DNA from: Yarrowia lipolytica
Lineage: Eukaryota > Ascomycota > Dipodascomycetes > Dipodascales
Assembly: GCF_001761485.1 (NCBI RefSeq)
Contig: NC_090773.1
Span: 3,410,001-3,474,000, forward strand
Direction: 5' to 3'
Length of the DNA stretch: 64,000 bases
This document shows positions 29,494 to 38,180 of the stretch, piece by piece (the first letter of the stretch is position 1; the number at the start of each line of letters is the position of its first letter). The notes below the pieces were generated by a model, which did not search any database, was not told the DNA's origin, and saw only the letters and a list, made by a program, of their open reading frames with translations. A program made the position numbers and the translations under genes.

Positions 29494-31662
29494 ATGTTCA
29501 AGCGACCAGATCCCTTGAGGCCTCTGGGCAGCGAGCATCGAGACAATGTCGTCAACCCCATGAAGCTGCGGGCAGGCAAGGAGAACAACGACGCCTATCA
29601 CAACAACAAGTACACCTCGGAGAACCAGCCACAACCAACAACCCCGTACTACACCGGCAAGGGCAACTACTACAATCCCAGCAGCAAGCCCGCCGTGAGC
29701 AGTGCCCATGCTGCTGCCGCCGCTGCCGCCATTGCCCCTACAGCCTCCTCCAGAGCTCCCACAGCCGCTACTCACAAGACTCCCCGGAAAAAGGAAAAGC
29801 TTTCCAGCTTGTGCAAGACTCCTCCTTCTCTCATCAAGAGTCGAACCGGCGACCACTTCGCCCGGGGCTCGTGTCTGGGCGAGGGTGGTTTCGCTAGATG
29901 TTTCCAGGTGAAGAATGATGCTGGCAAGACCTACGCTGCCAAGACGGTGGCCAAGGAGAGCGTGCGCAACGAAAAGACGAAAAACAAGCTGCTGGCGGAA
30001 ATCAAGATCCACAAGTCGCTAAAGCACCCCAACATTGTCGAGTTCGTCGACTGCTTTGAAGACGACCACAATGTGTACATTCTTCTGGAAATGTGCTCCA
30101 ACCAGAGCATGATGGAGATGCTGCGGGCCCGAAAGGGATTTACCGAGGGCGAGGCAAAGTACTACATGGTGCAGATTCTCGGCGCTATCAACTTTATGCA
30201 CAGACGACGAGTCATCCACAGAGACCTCAAGCTCGGCAATATCTTCCTCGACGAGCACATGCATGTCAAGATTGGAGACTTTGGACTTGCTACGGTTCTG
30301 GACAAGCCCACCGACCGACGGGTCACCATCTGTGGCACCCCCAACTACATTGCTCCCGAGGTTCTTGCTGGCAAGCATAAGGGCCATTCGTTTGAGGTCG
30401 ACATTTGGTCTGCTGGTGTCATTCTATTCACCATGGTCACAGGTAAGCCTCCATTCCAGTCCAAGGACGTGGAGACCATCTACCAGCGAATCAAGAAGAA
30501 CGACTGGAAGTTTCCCGCCGATCTTCCTATCAGCAGCGAATGCAAGGATCTTGTTCGACAGATGCTAGTTGGAGATCCTCACCAGCGTATCAACCTGGCC
30601 AACATTCTCAAGCACCCATTCTTCTTCACTGACTTCCCCGCCTCCATTCATCCTCAGGCTGCTAAGCTGAGACAACCTGAAACCCGAGTCAGCTACACTC
30701 AGTCACACAAGAATTTTGAGGCCATCAAGATTGCCGCCAGACTCGATAGCAGACACCTGGCACCCCGATCGACATCTCCTCCCGTCACAATTGAGCGTCA
30801 GGACGTTGAGGCCGACCAGCCAGCCAAGATTCTCCCCCAGTCTCTGTCTCCGGCTTCCACCAAGGAGAAGTACAAGATGGTTGACGTCAAACCCGATCCC
30901 CAGGGTCCCCAGGCGATTGAAGCCGACCGGCGAGTCATGGAGAACGTGCCTCAGTCTATGAGCCTCAAACCCCAGAATCAGCTCTTCAAAATCTTTCATG
31001 AGGCACTGGACAGGCAACTCCGAAGTGGACCCTCACACCACAACTCCAGTGGCCGGGCAGACGAGAAGACCATCTTCATTTCCAAGTGGGTGGACTACTC
31101 CAACAAGTTTGGATTTGCCTACCAGCTGTCGTCCAACGTCGTCGGCGTTCTCATGGAGCAGGAAAAAACCATTCTTATGGACATGCGGTACGAGGAGCAT
31201 CTGTTCCAGGTGGTGATGGAGCAGGAGGCAAAGGACGTGGCCACCCGAAGCAATCCCAAGAGCAACTGGTCTATTGACACCTTCACGAGCACACAATATC
31301 CTGCCGAGCACAAGCACCGAATCAAGCTCGTCAAGCAGTTCCACAAATTCATGAACGACCATCTGTGTATGGTGGAGGACGAGAAGGAGATTGGCCTGGA
31401 CATGGTGTGGGTACTGAGCTGGCAGCGGTCGGCCGGATTCGTGGTCTTTCACCTGTCCAACGACTCGTTCCAGTTTAACTTTGAGGATCACTGCAAGATG
31501 GTCATTAGCCACTGTGGTCAATCCATGATGTTCATCGACGACGACAAGATGTTCCACCACTGGACGCTGGACGAGGCCTGCATGCACGCAGGAGAGGGAC
31601 ACTGGAATCTTCAGGAAAAGTTGGTGCGTGTGTACCAGTACTTTGAGGGTCTCCTTAACTAG
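29494..31662 (+). CDS. CDC5: polo-like mitotic kinase
   Basis: A 722-residue polo kinase. The kinase domain is at about 121-376, with glycine loop GEGGFARCF near 129, catalytic Lys 150, HRDLKLGN with Asp 244, DFG at 262-264 and activation-loop Thr 278 in RRVTICGTPNYIAPEV. Two polo boxes occupy about 510-720 (for example WVDYSNKFGFAYQLSSNVVG, and later FNFEDHCKMVISHCGQSMMF). The kinase drives mitotic entry, cohesin cleavage, mitotic exit and cytokinesis, and the polo boxes dock it on phosphorylated partners. A KEN sequence at 29-31 is a candidate APC/C degron, which fits the known mitotic-exit destruction of Cdc5. The N-terminus also has an alanine run (about 72-80). Single exon. It converges on the tRNA-5S unit, whose terminator is 206 bases away. 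Confidence 0.96.
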   Translation: MFKRPDPLRPLGSEHRDNVVNPMKLRAGKENNDAYHNNKYTSENQPQPTTPYYTGKGNYYNPSSKPAVSSAHAAAAAAAIAPTASSRAPTAATHKTPRKKEKLSSLCKTPPSLIKSRTGDHFARGSCLGEGGFARCFQVKNDAGKTYAAKTVAKESVRNEKTKNKLLAEIKIHKSLKHPNIVEFVDCFEDDHNVYILLEMCSNQSMMEMLRARKGFTEGEAKYYMVQILGAINFMHRRRVIHRDLKLGNIFLDEHMHVKIGDFGLATVLDKPTDRRVTICGTPNYIAPEVLAGKHKGHSFEVDIWSAGVILFTMVTGKPPFQSKDVETIYQRIKKNDWKFPADLPISSECKDLVRQMLVGDPHQRINLANILKHPFFFTDFPASIHPQAAKLRQPETRVSYTQSHKNFEAIKIAARLDSRHLAPRSTSPPVTIERQDVEADQPAKILPQSLSPASTKEKYKMVDVKPDPQGPQAIEADRRVMENVPQSMSLKPQNQLFKIFHEALDRQLRSGPSHHNSSGRADEKTIFISKWVDYSNKFGFAYQLSSNVVGVLMEQEKTILMDMRYEEHLFQVVMEQEAKDVATRSNPKSNWSIDTFTSTQYPAEHKHRIKLVKQFHKFMNDHLCMVEDEKEIGLDMVWVLSWQRSAGFVVFHLSNDSFQFNFEDHCKMVISHCGQSMMFIDDDKMFHHWTLDEACMHAGEGHWNLQEKLVRVYQYFEGLLN

Positions 31663-31868
31663 AGAGGCTCAGAGACTCCGCGCAACAATTGTTGTGTCAT
31701 TAAATTAGCTAACTTAATAATGCATGATACCATAATATTTGTGGGGAGAAAGTAGGGTGTCTATATCGAAGTTTTCGTCTGAAAAAAGTGGAATCTGTCT
31801 CATTCATGTGGCGAATAATGAGGAGGCTAAAACAAGGAAATGCTAAAACGGAATAATCATTTGGTTCG

Positions 31869-31877
31869 AAAAAAAAA
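31869..31877 (-). terminator. RNA polymerase III terminator of the 5S gene
   Basis: A run of nine T on the minus strand directly after the 5S 3' end. Four or more T stop yeast Pol III. No such T-run lies between the tRNA and the 5S sequence, so one transcript should span both. Confidence 0.85.
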
Positions 31878-32003
31878 GATTACAGCACCCAGGATTCTCG
31901 TATGGTTCTTCCACTTACAATACCTAACTAGGCTTTTCTGGTGCTTGACTATGGCTTAATCGGACGGGAAGCCGTATTTTCACCAGGGATATGGCCGGAA
32001 ACC
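31878..32003 (-). rRNA. dispersed 5S rRNA gene, diverged copy
   Basis: About 126 bases (119-121 is usual) that align from end to end with yeast 5S rRNA. GGCCATATC lies near the 5' end, CTTCCCGTCCGAT forms the loop next to helix III, AGTCAAGC matches the box A region, ACCATACG lies in the loop E/helix IV part, and GGTGCTGTAATC ends it. Helices CTGGTG/CACCAG and GGCTT/AAGCC are intact. The part between the box A region and ACCATACG differs much from the S. cerevisiae sequence, so the internal TFIIIA site may be weak. It follows the tRNA-Glu gene by only about four bases on the same strand. Dispersed 5S genes and tRNA-5S dicistronic genes are known in Y. lipolytica. The exact 5' end is uncertain by a few bases. 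Confidence 0.88.
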
Positions 32004-32007
32004 AAAG

Positions 32008-32088
32008 ACTCGATACGGGGAATCGAACCCCGGTCTCCACGGTTCTCAGAATGAGAGCGTGATGTGATAGCCCCTACACTATATCGGA
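32008..32088 (-). tRNA. tRNA-Glu (anticodon CTC), with a 9-base intron, fused to 5S rRNA
   Basis: The D arm TAGTGTAGGGGCTATCA, anticodon stem TCACG/CGTGG and T arm CGGGG-TTCGATT-CCCCG match yeast tRNA-Glu very closely. The anticodon loop reads CT-CTC-A and is then interrupted by nine bases (TTCTGAGAA or a shifted equivalent) before C and the 3' stem, the usual place for a tRNA intron. The acceptor stem 1-7 (TCCGATA) pairs with 66-72 (TATCGAG) except for a C-A mismatch at position 2 and a T-G wobble at position 1. Its internal A and B boxes should drive Pol III across both the tRNA and the 5S. CCA is not encoded, as usual in eukaryotes. Confidence 0.9.
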
Positions 32089-32474
32089 AGGTTAAAACAA
32101 AACCTTATTGGGTCAATAGAACGTGATATGAAGACCACGTGACCATTTTTGATTTGTCTTATTGCGAGAGCCTGAGAGGATCTATGAGAATAAATCCAGT
32201 GTGGGGTTGTTAAGAGCACTTTAAATACATGCCTTAGATATAAACATGACTGTTAGAGGAGTGTTGTTGCTGGTATCATTGTTGTTGCTTTTCATGAAAG
32301 TGACAGCTACAAGTCCACAATGGTGAAAACTAATATCCCAAGTAACAAATCAGTTATTTATTAAGAGAGTTAGAATTATTGAAGAATCGTAGTTATAACC
32401 TGCAGTACGGTATGCACTATAAGAGTATACAAAGCATTATCATTAGCAATTTTGGCTGTTGTATTTTGTTATAT
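32089..32474. other. gap between the ferric reductase 3' end and the tRNA-5S unit
   Basis: Holds the upstream side of the tRNA gene and the 3' end of the ferric reductase gene. A CACGTGAC lies near 32139. No ORF or further RNA gene is seen. Confidence 0.5.
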
Positions 32475-34550
32475 TTACCAAGAGAAAGCCTCTTCATAAT
32501 AATCGACCTTGGTACAATCCGTCGAATGAACCAGAGATAGTCGGATATCGTCGTTGAGAACAGGAGGGCCGCAGACCACCACAGCTGTAGTACCAGGACA
32601 CCGTTCGACGTAGGCTGGCATTTCAGTAAGCATATCGGGTCGTCCATAGATGATATTGAGACGAGAAGAGTTAGTCAGTGAAGTAGACTTTTCAGAGTGT
32701 TTGGAATCAGACTCAGAACCTGTAGAAGCCAGAGCATTGGCACCACCGCCACCGGTGATATAGAGATTGACCTCGACTCTTGTATCTGCCAGAAGAGTGT
32801 CCAGTTCGGTTTTGAACCAGGTGAGACACGTATCATTCCGCACAACCCAGGTGAAGATGAGGTTCTTGGCTGTACTCTTTTGAATGACATCCACTGCGTA
32901 CGAGTAAGTGGCAGTGATACCGATTCCTCCAGCAACGTAAATTGAGGAGTCGTACTTTCCAATGGGGTGCTTGGCACCATAAGGCCCCTCAATAAACGTT
33001 TTCAGTCGCCTGGATCCTCCACCTTTTGCCAGGAGGTTGGCTAAAGATAGAGTCTTGCCTTCTTTGGCCTTAAGAAGCACCGTCATCTTACCAGTCTCCA
33101 GAGCATAGGGGCTTTGATAGACGGTGAACGGGTGAGACTCCCAGAACTTACCGTTGAGAATGTAAATATAGACGTGAACTCCAGGGTAGATTTTCCACCA
33201 GTTGGAGTACTCCATCTCGGCCTTGACAATGAGCTGGTCTGAGTCCACAAGTTCAAAATCTCCTTTAACAACCCCTCCTGACCAGATGATGCGAGCGATT
33301 CTTGCTGCTCTGTCAAACGCCCAGACGGCAATAGTAGCGTAGACCCACTGCATCCAGCCAAGAGTAACACAGTGATACCACAGTCCCACAATAAAGGCCA
33401 CAGCGAGGATGAGGTGGATGACAAGAAAAGTCTCGTACCACCTAGACCGGAAGAAATGCAAACCTTGGAACAGAATCAAAGAGCCACAGATGGTAGCTAC
33501 TGTTCCCATGATCCAATAGAACTGTGAAGCTGCCACGCTGAAGAAATCTCGTTGGAGATACGAGTAACAAATGGAGTGGATGACGGCATACAAAATCATG
33601 ACTCGAGAGGTCCACCGGTGGTAGATGTTGAAGGTATCGAAAGACCAGCCTGTAAGCCACATGAAGAAGTTGTTTCTTCCTCCAAACAAAAACACAATGG
33701 GTACCTGGGTGAAAGACATGATTCCAGTTCGGTCGGCAATGTATCGTGCCAGCTGGTCTCCATGGGCTTTCCAGTAAAAGTTGGGTGTGAACAGATTGTA
33801 CTGAGTGAACAAGAAGATGAAGGCCATAATCAGGTATCCAAGGACCACGAGAGCCTGCATTCGGGTAGGAGTACACATACTGATGAAGCCTCCCAGATAT
33901 CCTCCTGCAGGCTGGCAGTGTTTGTATCCCCACAGAGCAGGCATAGAGACATGTTTTCTGAACCTGTGACCCTTGATTTTCTGGTAGAGTCCGAAAAAGG
34001 CATGTTTTCCGAGATTAGAGGCCATTCCAACCAGAAAGATTAACATCCACCATGAAAGAAGACCAGCTCCGTAGTAGGTTCCCAGATCCAGTTGTTTCAG
34101 GAATTCATGCACAGTAGGAAAGTATTCATCATAAGCAGTCTGATTGAAAGCGACAGGAGCATGAAGAACTGCAGAGGTGTTCTGGTTGGATACGGCATAC
34201 TTGGTTCCGTTCTCGTAGACCTCCATCATGTCATCCATGGTGAGGTTGAGCATTCCCCGCTTGTTGTAGATCTGGATAATGTCCTTGTCCAAAGCCCGCT
34301 TCCATTGCTCATCATCGGGAAGAACGGCACGGTACCAGATGGCTCGAGTCTGAATGAACGGCTTGTTATCCCATCTCGATTGGTAGTAAGCTGCTCCAAA
34401 GCCTTTAACAGGCTTGAAATCAAAATTGAACTTGCCAGTAGCTCCCTGAACAGTACTGGTGACGAGAAGGACATGATCACCAGGATGATCTCTGTAAGCA
34501 GTTACCAGGGTGACCAGAAAAGCAACGGCGAGAAGAAGGGTGAACTTCAT
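32475..34550 (-). CDS. ferric-chelate reductase (FRE family)
   Basis: A 691-residue membrane flavocytochrome. A signal peptide (about 1-18, MKFTLLLAVAFLVTLVTA) precedes an N-terminal extracellular domain with N-glycosylation sites. About seven membrane segments follow from residue 155. Haem-ligand His residues lie in HRWTSRVMILYAVIHSICY and in the later FLVIHLILAVAFIVGLWYH. The FAD-binding HPFTVYQS is near 475 and the NADPH-binding GGIGITATYSYAV near 545. The enzyme moves electrons from cytosolic NADPH across the plasma membrane to reduce Fe3+ or Cu2+ before uptake. Its own promoter has palindromic elements and GATA-type sites (separate entry). Several FRE genes exist in such yeasts and the number cannot be given. 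It is in tandem with TOP1, 1.3 kb apart. Confidence 0.93.
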   Translation of the reverse strand: MKFTLLLAVAFLVTLVTAYRDHPGDHVLLVTSTVQGATGKFNFDFKPVKGFGAAYYQSRWDNKPFIQTRAIWYRAVLPDDEQWKRALDKDIIQIYNKRGMLNLTMDDMMEVYENGTKYAVSNQNTSAVLHAPVAFNQTAYDEYFPTVHEFLKQLDLGTYYGAGLLSWWMLIFLVGMASNLGKHAFFGLYQKIKGHRFRKHVSMPALWGYKHCQPAGGYLGGFISMCTPTRMQALVVLGYLIMAFIFLFTQYNLFTPNFYWKAHGDQLARYIADRTGIMSFTQVPIVFLFGGRNNFFMWLTGWSFDTFNIYHRWTSRVMILYAVIHSICYSYLQRDFFSVAASQFYWIMGTVATICGSLILFQGLHFFRSRWYETFLVIHLILAVAFIVGLWYHCVTLGWMQWVYATIAVWAFDRAARIARIIWSGGVVKGDFELVDSDQLIVKAEMEYSNWWKIYPGVHVYIYILNGKFWESHPFTVYQSPYALETGKMTVLLKAKEGKTLSLANLLAKGGGSRRLKTFIEGPYGAKHPIGKYDSSIYVAGGIGITATYSYAVDVIQKSTAKNLIFTWVVRNDTCLTWFKTELDTLLADTRVEVNLYITGGGGANALASTGSESDSKHSEKSTSLTNSSRLNIIYGRPDMLTEMPAYVERCPGTTAVVVCGPPVLNDDIRLSLVHSTDCTKVDYYEEAFSW

Positions 34551-34603
34551 GTTGGTTTTGACGCTCAGTAATCGATCTGCCCTTCCGTCGGCCCCTGTAC
34601 GAC

Positions 34604-34609
34604 TTTATA
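34604..34609 (-). promoter_or_regulatory. TATA box of the ferric reductase gene
   Basis: TATAAA on the minus strand about 55-60 bases upstream of the ATG at 34550. Confidence 0.55.
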
Positions 34610-34650
34610 AACTGACACAAGTATCCAAGCTCTGGGCGTCACCCATTCCC

Positions 34651-34760
34651 GTCTTGGCAGGGCCTCCGAGGCTAGGCGCATGCCAAGACAAGGCACCGTG
34701 CCTGTCCCCTGATTTTATCCTTCTCCAGAGATTCTTTTGGGTTTTTCAGCTAATCAGATA
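34651..34760. promoter_or_regulatory. palindromes and GATA sites upstream of the ferric reductase
   Basis: A perfect 9-base inverted repeat, GTCTTGGCA (34651-34659) and TGCCAAGAC (34681-34689), with 21 bases between. It is followed by the palindrome GGCACCGTGCC (34692-34702). Further upstream are GATAA-type sites (TTATC near 34715 and AGATAA near 34756), the core bound by fungal iron repressors of the Fep1/Sfu1 GATA class. Regulation by iron is inferred from gene function and these motifs only. Confidence 0.4.
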
Positions 34761-35897
34761 AATCAATCTTTTCCATCAATAGGATTAGATCGTCATCTCA
34801 ACCTTGTGTATCGGATGCAACATCGGAACCACGGAACTGAAAATGAACATTTTTAGCGAGTTATGTAAGAGTATACAATTGGGGGGTTCTGCAATATCTG
34901 TTCCGGGTTGACCTTGGTGGTCGAAGCAGCAACAGCGCACAATGGTCAATAATATACTCCAGTTGGCACCGTGGTGAAGCTGACCGCATCCTCCGTACAC
35001 ACTACTATACCAATCCCGGTACGTACACACTGGCTTCAGTGATCCTCGCAATTTTTTTTCAAATACTAATCAAACTAAGATGTGATTCAAAGCATCAATC
35101 CACATGACAATGTCCTACTTGCAAGTCCCTGGCTGATGGACATGGTGCCAATGCAGTTGATACACACACCAGGGATGATTGGTGATTGGAGGACACTTGT
35201 GTGTCATCAACCTGTCACCAGACAAAATTCACCGTCCGAAATCTTGAAAACATCGACCCAAAGAAGTCTACTACTCACTTGTAGTACAAGTACATACTCG
35301 TATCGTACCGAATGTACCGAAGTTGTGCCGTATATAACCTCCTCGTGCATTGTCTCAAGTGTACTGCGCCATCTACATGTATGTATACACCTTGTTTTGT
35401 AGCTTATTTTTTTTTTTGGTTCTCGCGACTCAAAAGTTGCTCATCAATGGCGCATTCTGACTTTTTGGTAAGATCTTGAGTGGAAGTAATGACTTTTGGT
35501 GACCAGGGATGGAACCTGAGACACCGATAGAGATACATATATAGATACAACTCTGGGTCATGACTGGTACTGTGGGTGTGAACCGTAAGACCTCCATCAG
35601 ATAACATCGTGTGAATGACAGGACTGAGGAGGGCAAAATTCAATCGAATATTACCTTTATACTCAATATACAGCCAGATGGTGGTTCTTGTTTATGCCTC
35701 ACCTACGGCCAATCGTCTCCATTACGCCAATTTGCTCCGGTCGCTGCTGCATTATTTCCCATTGAATCAATCGTACGACATCCTTGTACCGGTACGAGTA
35801 CTGTACTGTACCGGGACTTGTTGTCCGTTCCCCATCTACGGTAGGTTATTCCCGTTCTTTCGTAATCTACAATAACTTATCTATAACATACATACAG
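34761..35897. other. intergenic region between ferric reductase and TOP1
   Basis: No gene. An 11-base A-run on the minus strand (35417-35407) ends a stretch with a short minus-strand open frame (35643-35404). It may be the tail of an old retroposed fragment but has no identifiable family. GTAC-rich patches lie near 35280 and 35800. Confidence 0.45.
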
Positions 35898-38180
35898 CTA
35901 GAACTCCCAGTCCTCGTCCGCACTCTGAATGGCCCACTGGAACTTGTCCCGTAGGGTCTTGGTGAAGAGCTTCTCAATGGGCACGTCGTACTTTTTGCTG
36001 AACTTGACTGTCAATCTAGGATCAATATAGTTCATTTTCGAGGTGCCCAGCGCCACAGACGAGTTGTCTTCCTTGTCCTTGAGCTGCATTCGCATCGTGG
36101 TTACCCGGGTCTCCAGCTTCTCTACCTGGGCACGTAGCTTCTCCACAGTTCCCTTACCCTCGACCTTGTTGGATTTGATCTCCTTGAGATACTGCTTGTT
36201 AGTGTCGGCGAGGTCCTTGAGCTTGGCGTTGAGCTCGGACTTGGGCTTGGGCTTTTGTTTCTCGGCCACCAGCTTCTCGTTGTCCCGCTCAAACTTCTTT
36301 GTCCATCGCTCCGAGTCCTTCTCAAGAAGTCGATTGGCACAAGCAGTCTTCTCCTCCTTGGACAGCTCGTCGAGATCCTCAAACAGCTTGGGCTCCTTCT
36401 TGAGCAGCTTTGGTTCGAGATCTAGCAACATTCGCTTGTGACGCCACTTTTGCCACACCACCTCGTTGATTCGGTCTTCAATCTTGCCAACCGACTCGCC
36501 GTGCGTCTTGGACACGGTCTTTTGATGGTTACACAGAATGGCAACGGCTCGGTTGGCAGCATTGAACTTGACGAGCTTCTCAGCGACAGTTCCCTCGTTG
36601 GGAATGAGAGCCAGCTGGTCATCCATGGTCTTGGAAGCGTTGTAGGTTCGGAAAACCTTGGCGGTGAGACCAGGCATGTAGTTCTGCAGATGCTTATTAA
36701 GCACAGAAGGGTCCAGACGGTCAAAGATATCATCTCCAACCTTCTTGGGGGCCTTCTTGAAGATGCGCAGGTTCTTGAACACTTGAGGAGACACTTCGAC
36801 CTCCTGGTGGTACCGAATGGAGTCCTTACCGAGGAAATCAAACTCCACGATGTTTGGCGGAGAGAGAGTAATGTGTTCGTATCGAAGAGAACAACAACCC
36901 ACAGTGTCGGCCTCATCGTCTCCCTTCTCTCCTCCAGCTCGCAGAGCCAACACATCAATCAGGTACATGGCTGTGGCTCTCTGACGTTCAAACATGGCCT
37001 CTGATTTGAGCTCCTTCTCGTAGTCCTTTCGGATGGTAGCGACGTGTTTCTTGAGCTCTCGGGCTTTCTCAAACTTCTTGTAGTCGGACATTCCCTTGAG
37101 AGACGAATTTGCAGCAAACAAGACATACTTGATGGAGTTGTTGATGTTCTCGTGCCACATGGCAAGCCATGCAACCGAATTGTCGTGTCGCACCTCCCCC
37201 CACTTGTGTCCAGCAGGAGGCTCGGGCACAGGAACGCCCTTGCCAATGTTGATGGTGATTTGCTCGGGCATGACTCGACGCTTGAGCTTACCAGTCTTGG
37301 GGTGGGCTCCTCGGCCACGGAATAGACCCGGAGGCTCGATTCGGAAGTTGCCAACCTGTTCCTTTCGGCCGTTGAGCAGACACACTTTGAAGGGCTCCTC
37401 GATCTTGTCTCGCTCGGCCTTGATTGCCTTCTTCTCCGCGGCGCTCATGGCTTTCTTCTCCTCCCGCATCTTTTCAAAGTGAGCGTACATGTCGGAAAAG
37501 TCGCACTTGGAAAAGGCTTTGATTTGCACATTGTTACCATCCTTGTCCTTAGCGCCCCCGCTCTCCTTGAGAACCGCCTTGAAGTCGTTGAAGAAGTTCT
37601 TCTGGAAAGTCGGGTTCTTGGCGTGGTCGGTTTCCAGCATGGCTCCAAAGAAGCCTGCAACCTCCTCAGCAGCATGGGGGAGCACCACAGGAGTTCCGTC
37701 GTACTTCATGAGCACATTTTTGGGCAATGGTTCGTATTCAGGAGGAAACATGACTCCCTTGTGCTCTAGAGTCTCCCACTTGATGGAATCGTCCTGGTTG
37801 TCATTCTCCCACCATTTGTACACATCTTCGGCCTCTTCGGTCTCCTCCTTCTTGATCTTGCCGTCGGCTCCGACCGTCTCCTTCTTGATGGTGGTTTTCT
37901 TGACCGTTTGCTGTTTCACAGGGTCCTTCTTGATGGTAGTTGTGGTGGTCTTCTTGACAGGGGCCTTTTTGGCATTGGTTGTGCTCTCTTTTTTAACCTT
38001 AGTGGTGGTGGTAGCCTTCTTCACCTTAGGAGAAGCCTTAGGAGTAGAGGACTCCTTCTTGACCTTCTTCACTACAGGCGCGTCGTCGTCGTCTTCGTCC
38101 TTCACTCGCTTGACAGTGGAGGGTCGAGAGGGAGGCATGAGGTCGTCCTCGTCATCCGAAGTGATGATCCTGGCAGGCAT
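35898..38180 (-). CDS. TOP1: DNA topoisomerase I
   Basis: A 760-residue type IB topoisomerase (yeast Top1 is 769). The N-terminal 140 residues are Lys/Asp/Thr-rich with repeated KKTT and VKKE motifs and probable nuclear signals. The core starts near 143 ([21 protein letters not shown]). Conserved stretches include [40 protein letters not shown] and [10 protein letters not shown] linker coiled coil follows, then the C-terminal [10 protein letters not shown] with the catalytic Tyr at 718. It relaxes supercoils in rDNA and other highly transcribed DNA. The frame is open upstream to 38678, but the first 166 codons there are Cys/Phe-rich and non-conserved. The ATG at 38180 ([13 protein letters not shown]) matches the usual acidic start. 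Confidence 0.96.
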   Translation of the reverse strand: MPARIITSDDEDDLMPPSRPSTVKRVKDEDDDDAPVVKKVKKESSTPKASPKVKKATTTTKVKKESTTNAKKAPVKKTTTTTIKKDPVKQQTVKKTTIKKETVGADGKIKKEETEEAEDVYKWWENDNQDDSIKWETLEHKGVMFPPEYEPLPKNVLMKYDGTPVVLPHAAEEVAGFFGAMLETDHAKNPTFQKNFFNDFKAVLKESGGAKDKDGNNVQIKAFSKCDFSDMYAHFEKMREEKKAMSAAEKKAIKAERDKIEEPFKVCLLNGRKEQVGNFRIEPPGLFRGRGAHPKTGKLKRRVMPEQITINIGKGVPVPEPPAGHKWGEVRHDNSVAWLAMWHENINNSIKYVLFAANSSLKGMSDYKKFEKARELKKHVATIRKDYEKELKSEAMFERQRATAMYLIDVLALRAGGEKGDDEADTVGCCSLRYEHITLSPPNIVEFDFLGKDSIRYHQEVEVSPQVFKNLRIFKKAPKKVGDDIFDRLDPSVLNKHLQNYMPGLTAKVFRTYNASKTMDDQLALIPNEGTVAEKLVKFNAANRAVAILCNHQKTVSKTHGESVGKIEDRINEVVWQKWRHKRMLLDLEPKLLKKEPKLFEDLDELSKEEKTACANRLLEKDSERWTKKFERDNEKLVAEKQKPKPKSELNAKLKDLADTNKQYLKEIKSNKVEGKGTVEKLRAQVEKLETRVTTMRMQLKDKEDNSSVALGTSKMNYIDPRLTVKFSKKYDVPIEKLFTKTLRDKFQWAIQSADEDWEF

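Noticed and set aside
35490-35560. Second tRNA-like T-arm (TCAGG/CCTGG with TTCC loop) on the minus strand
   Set aside because: The loop lacks the conserved purine and there is no anticodon arm or acceptor stem.
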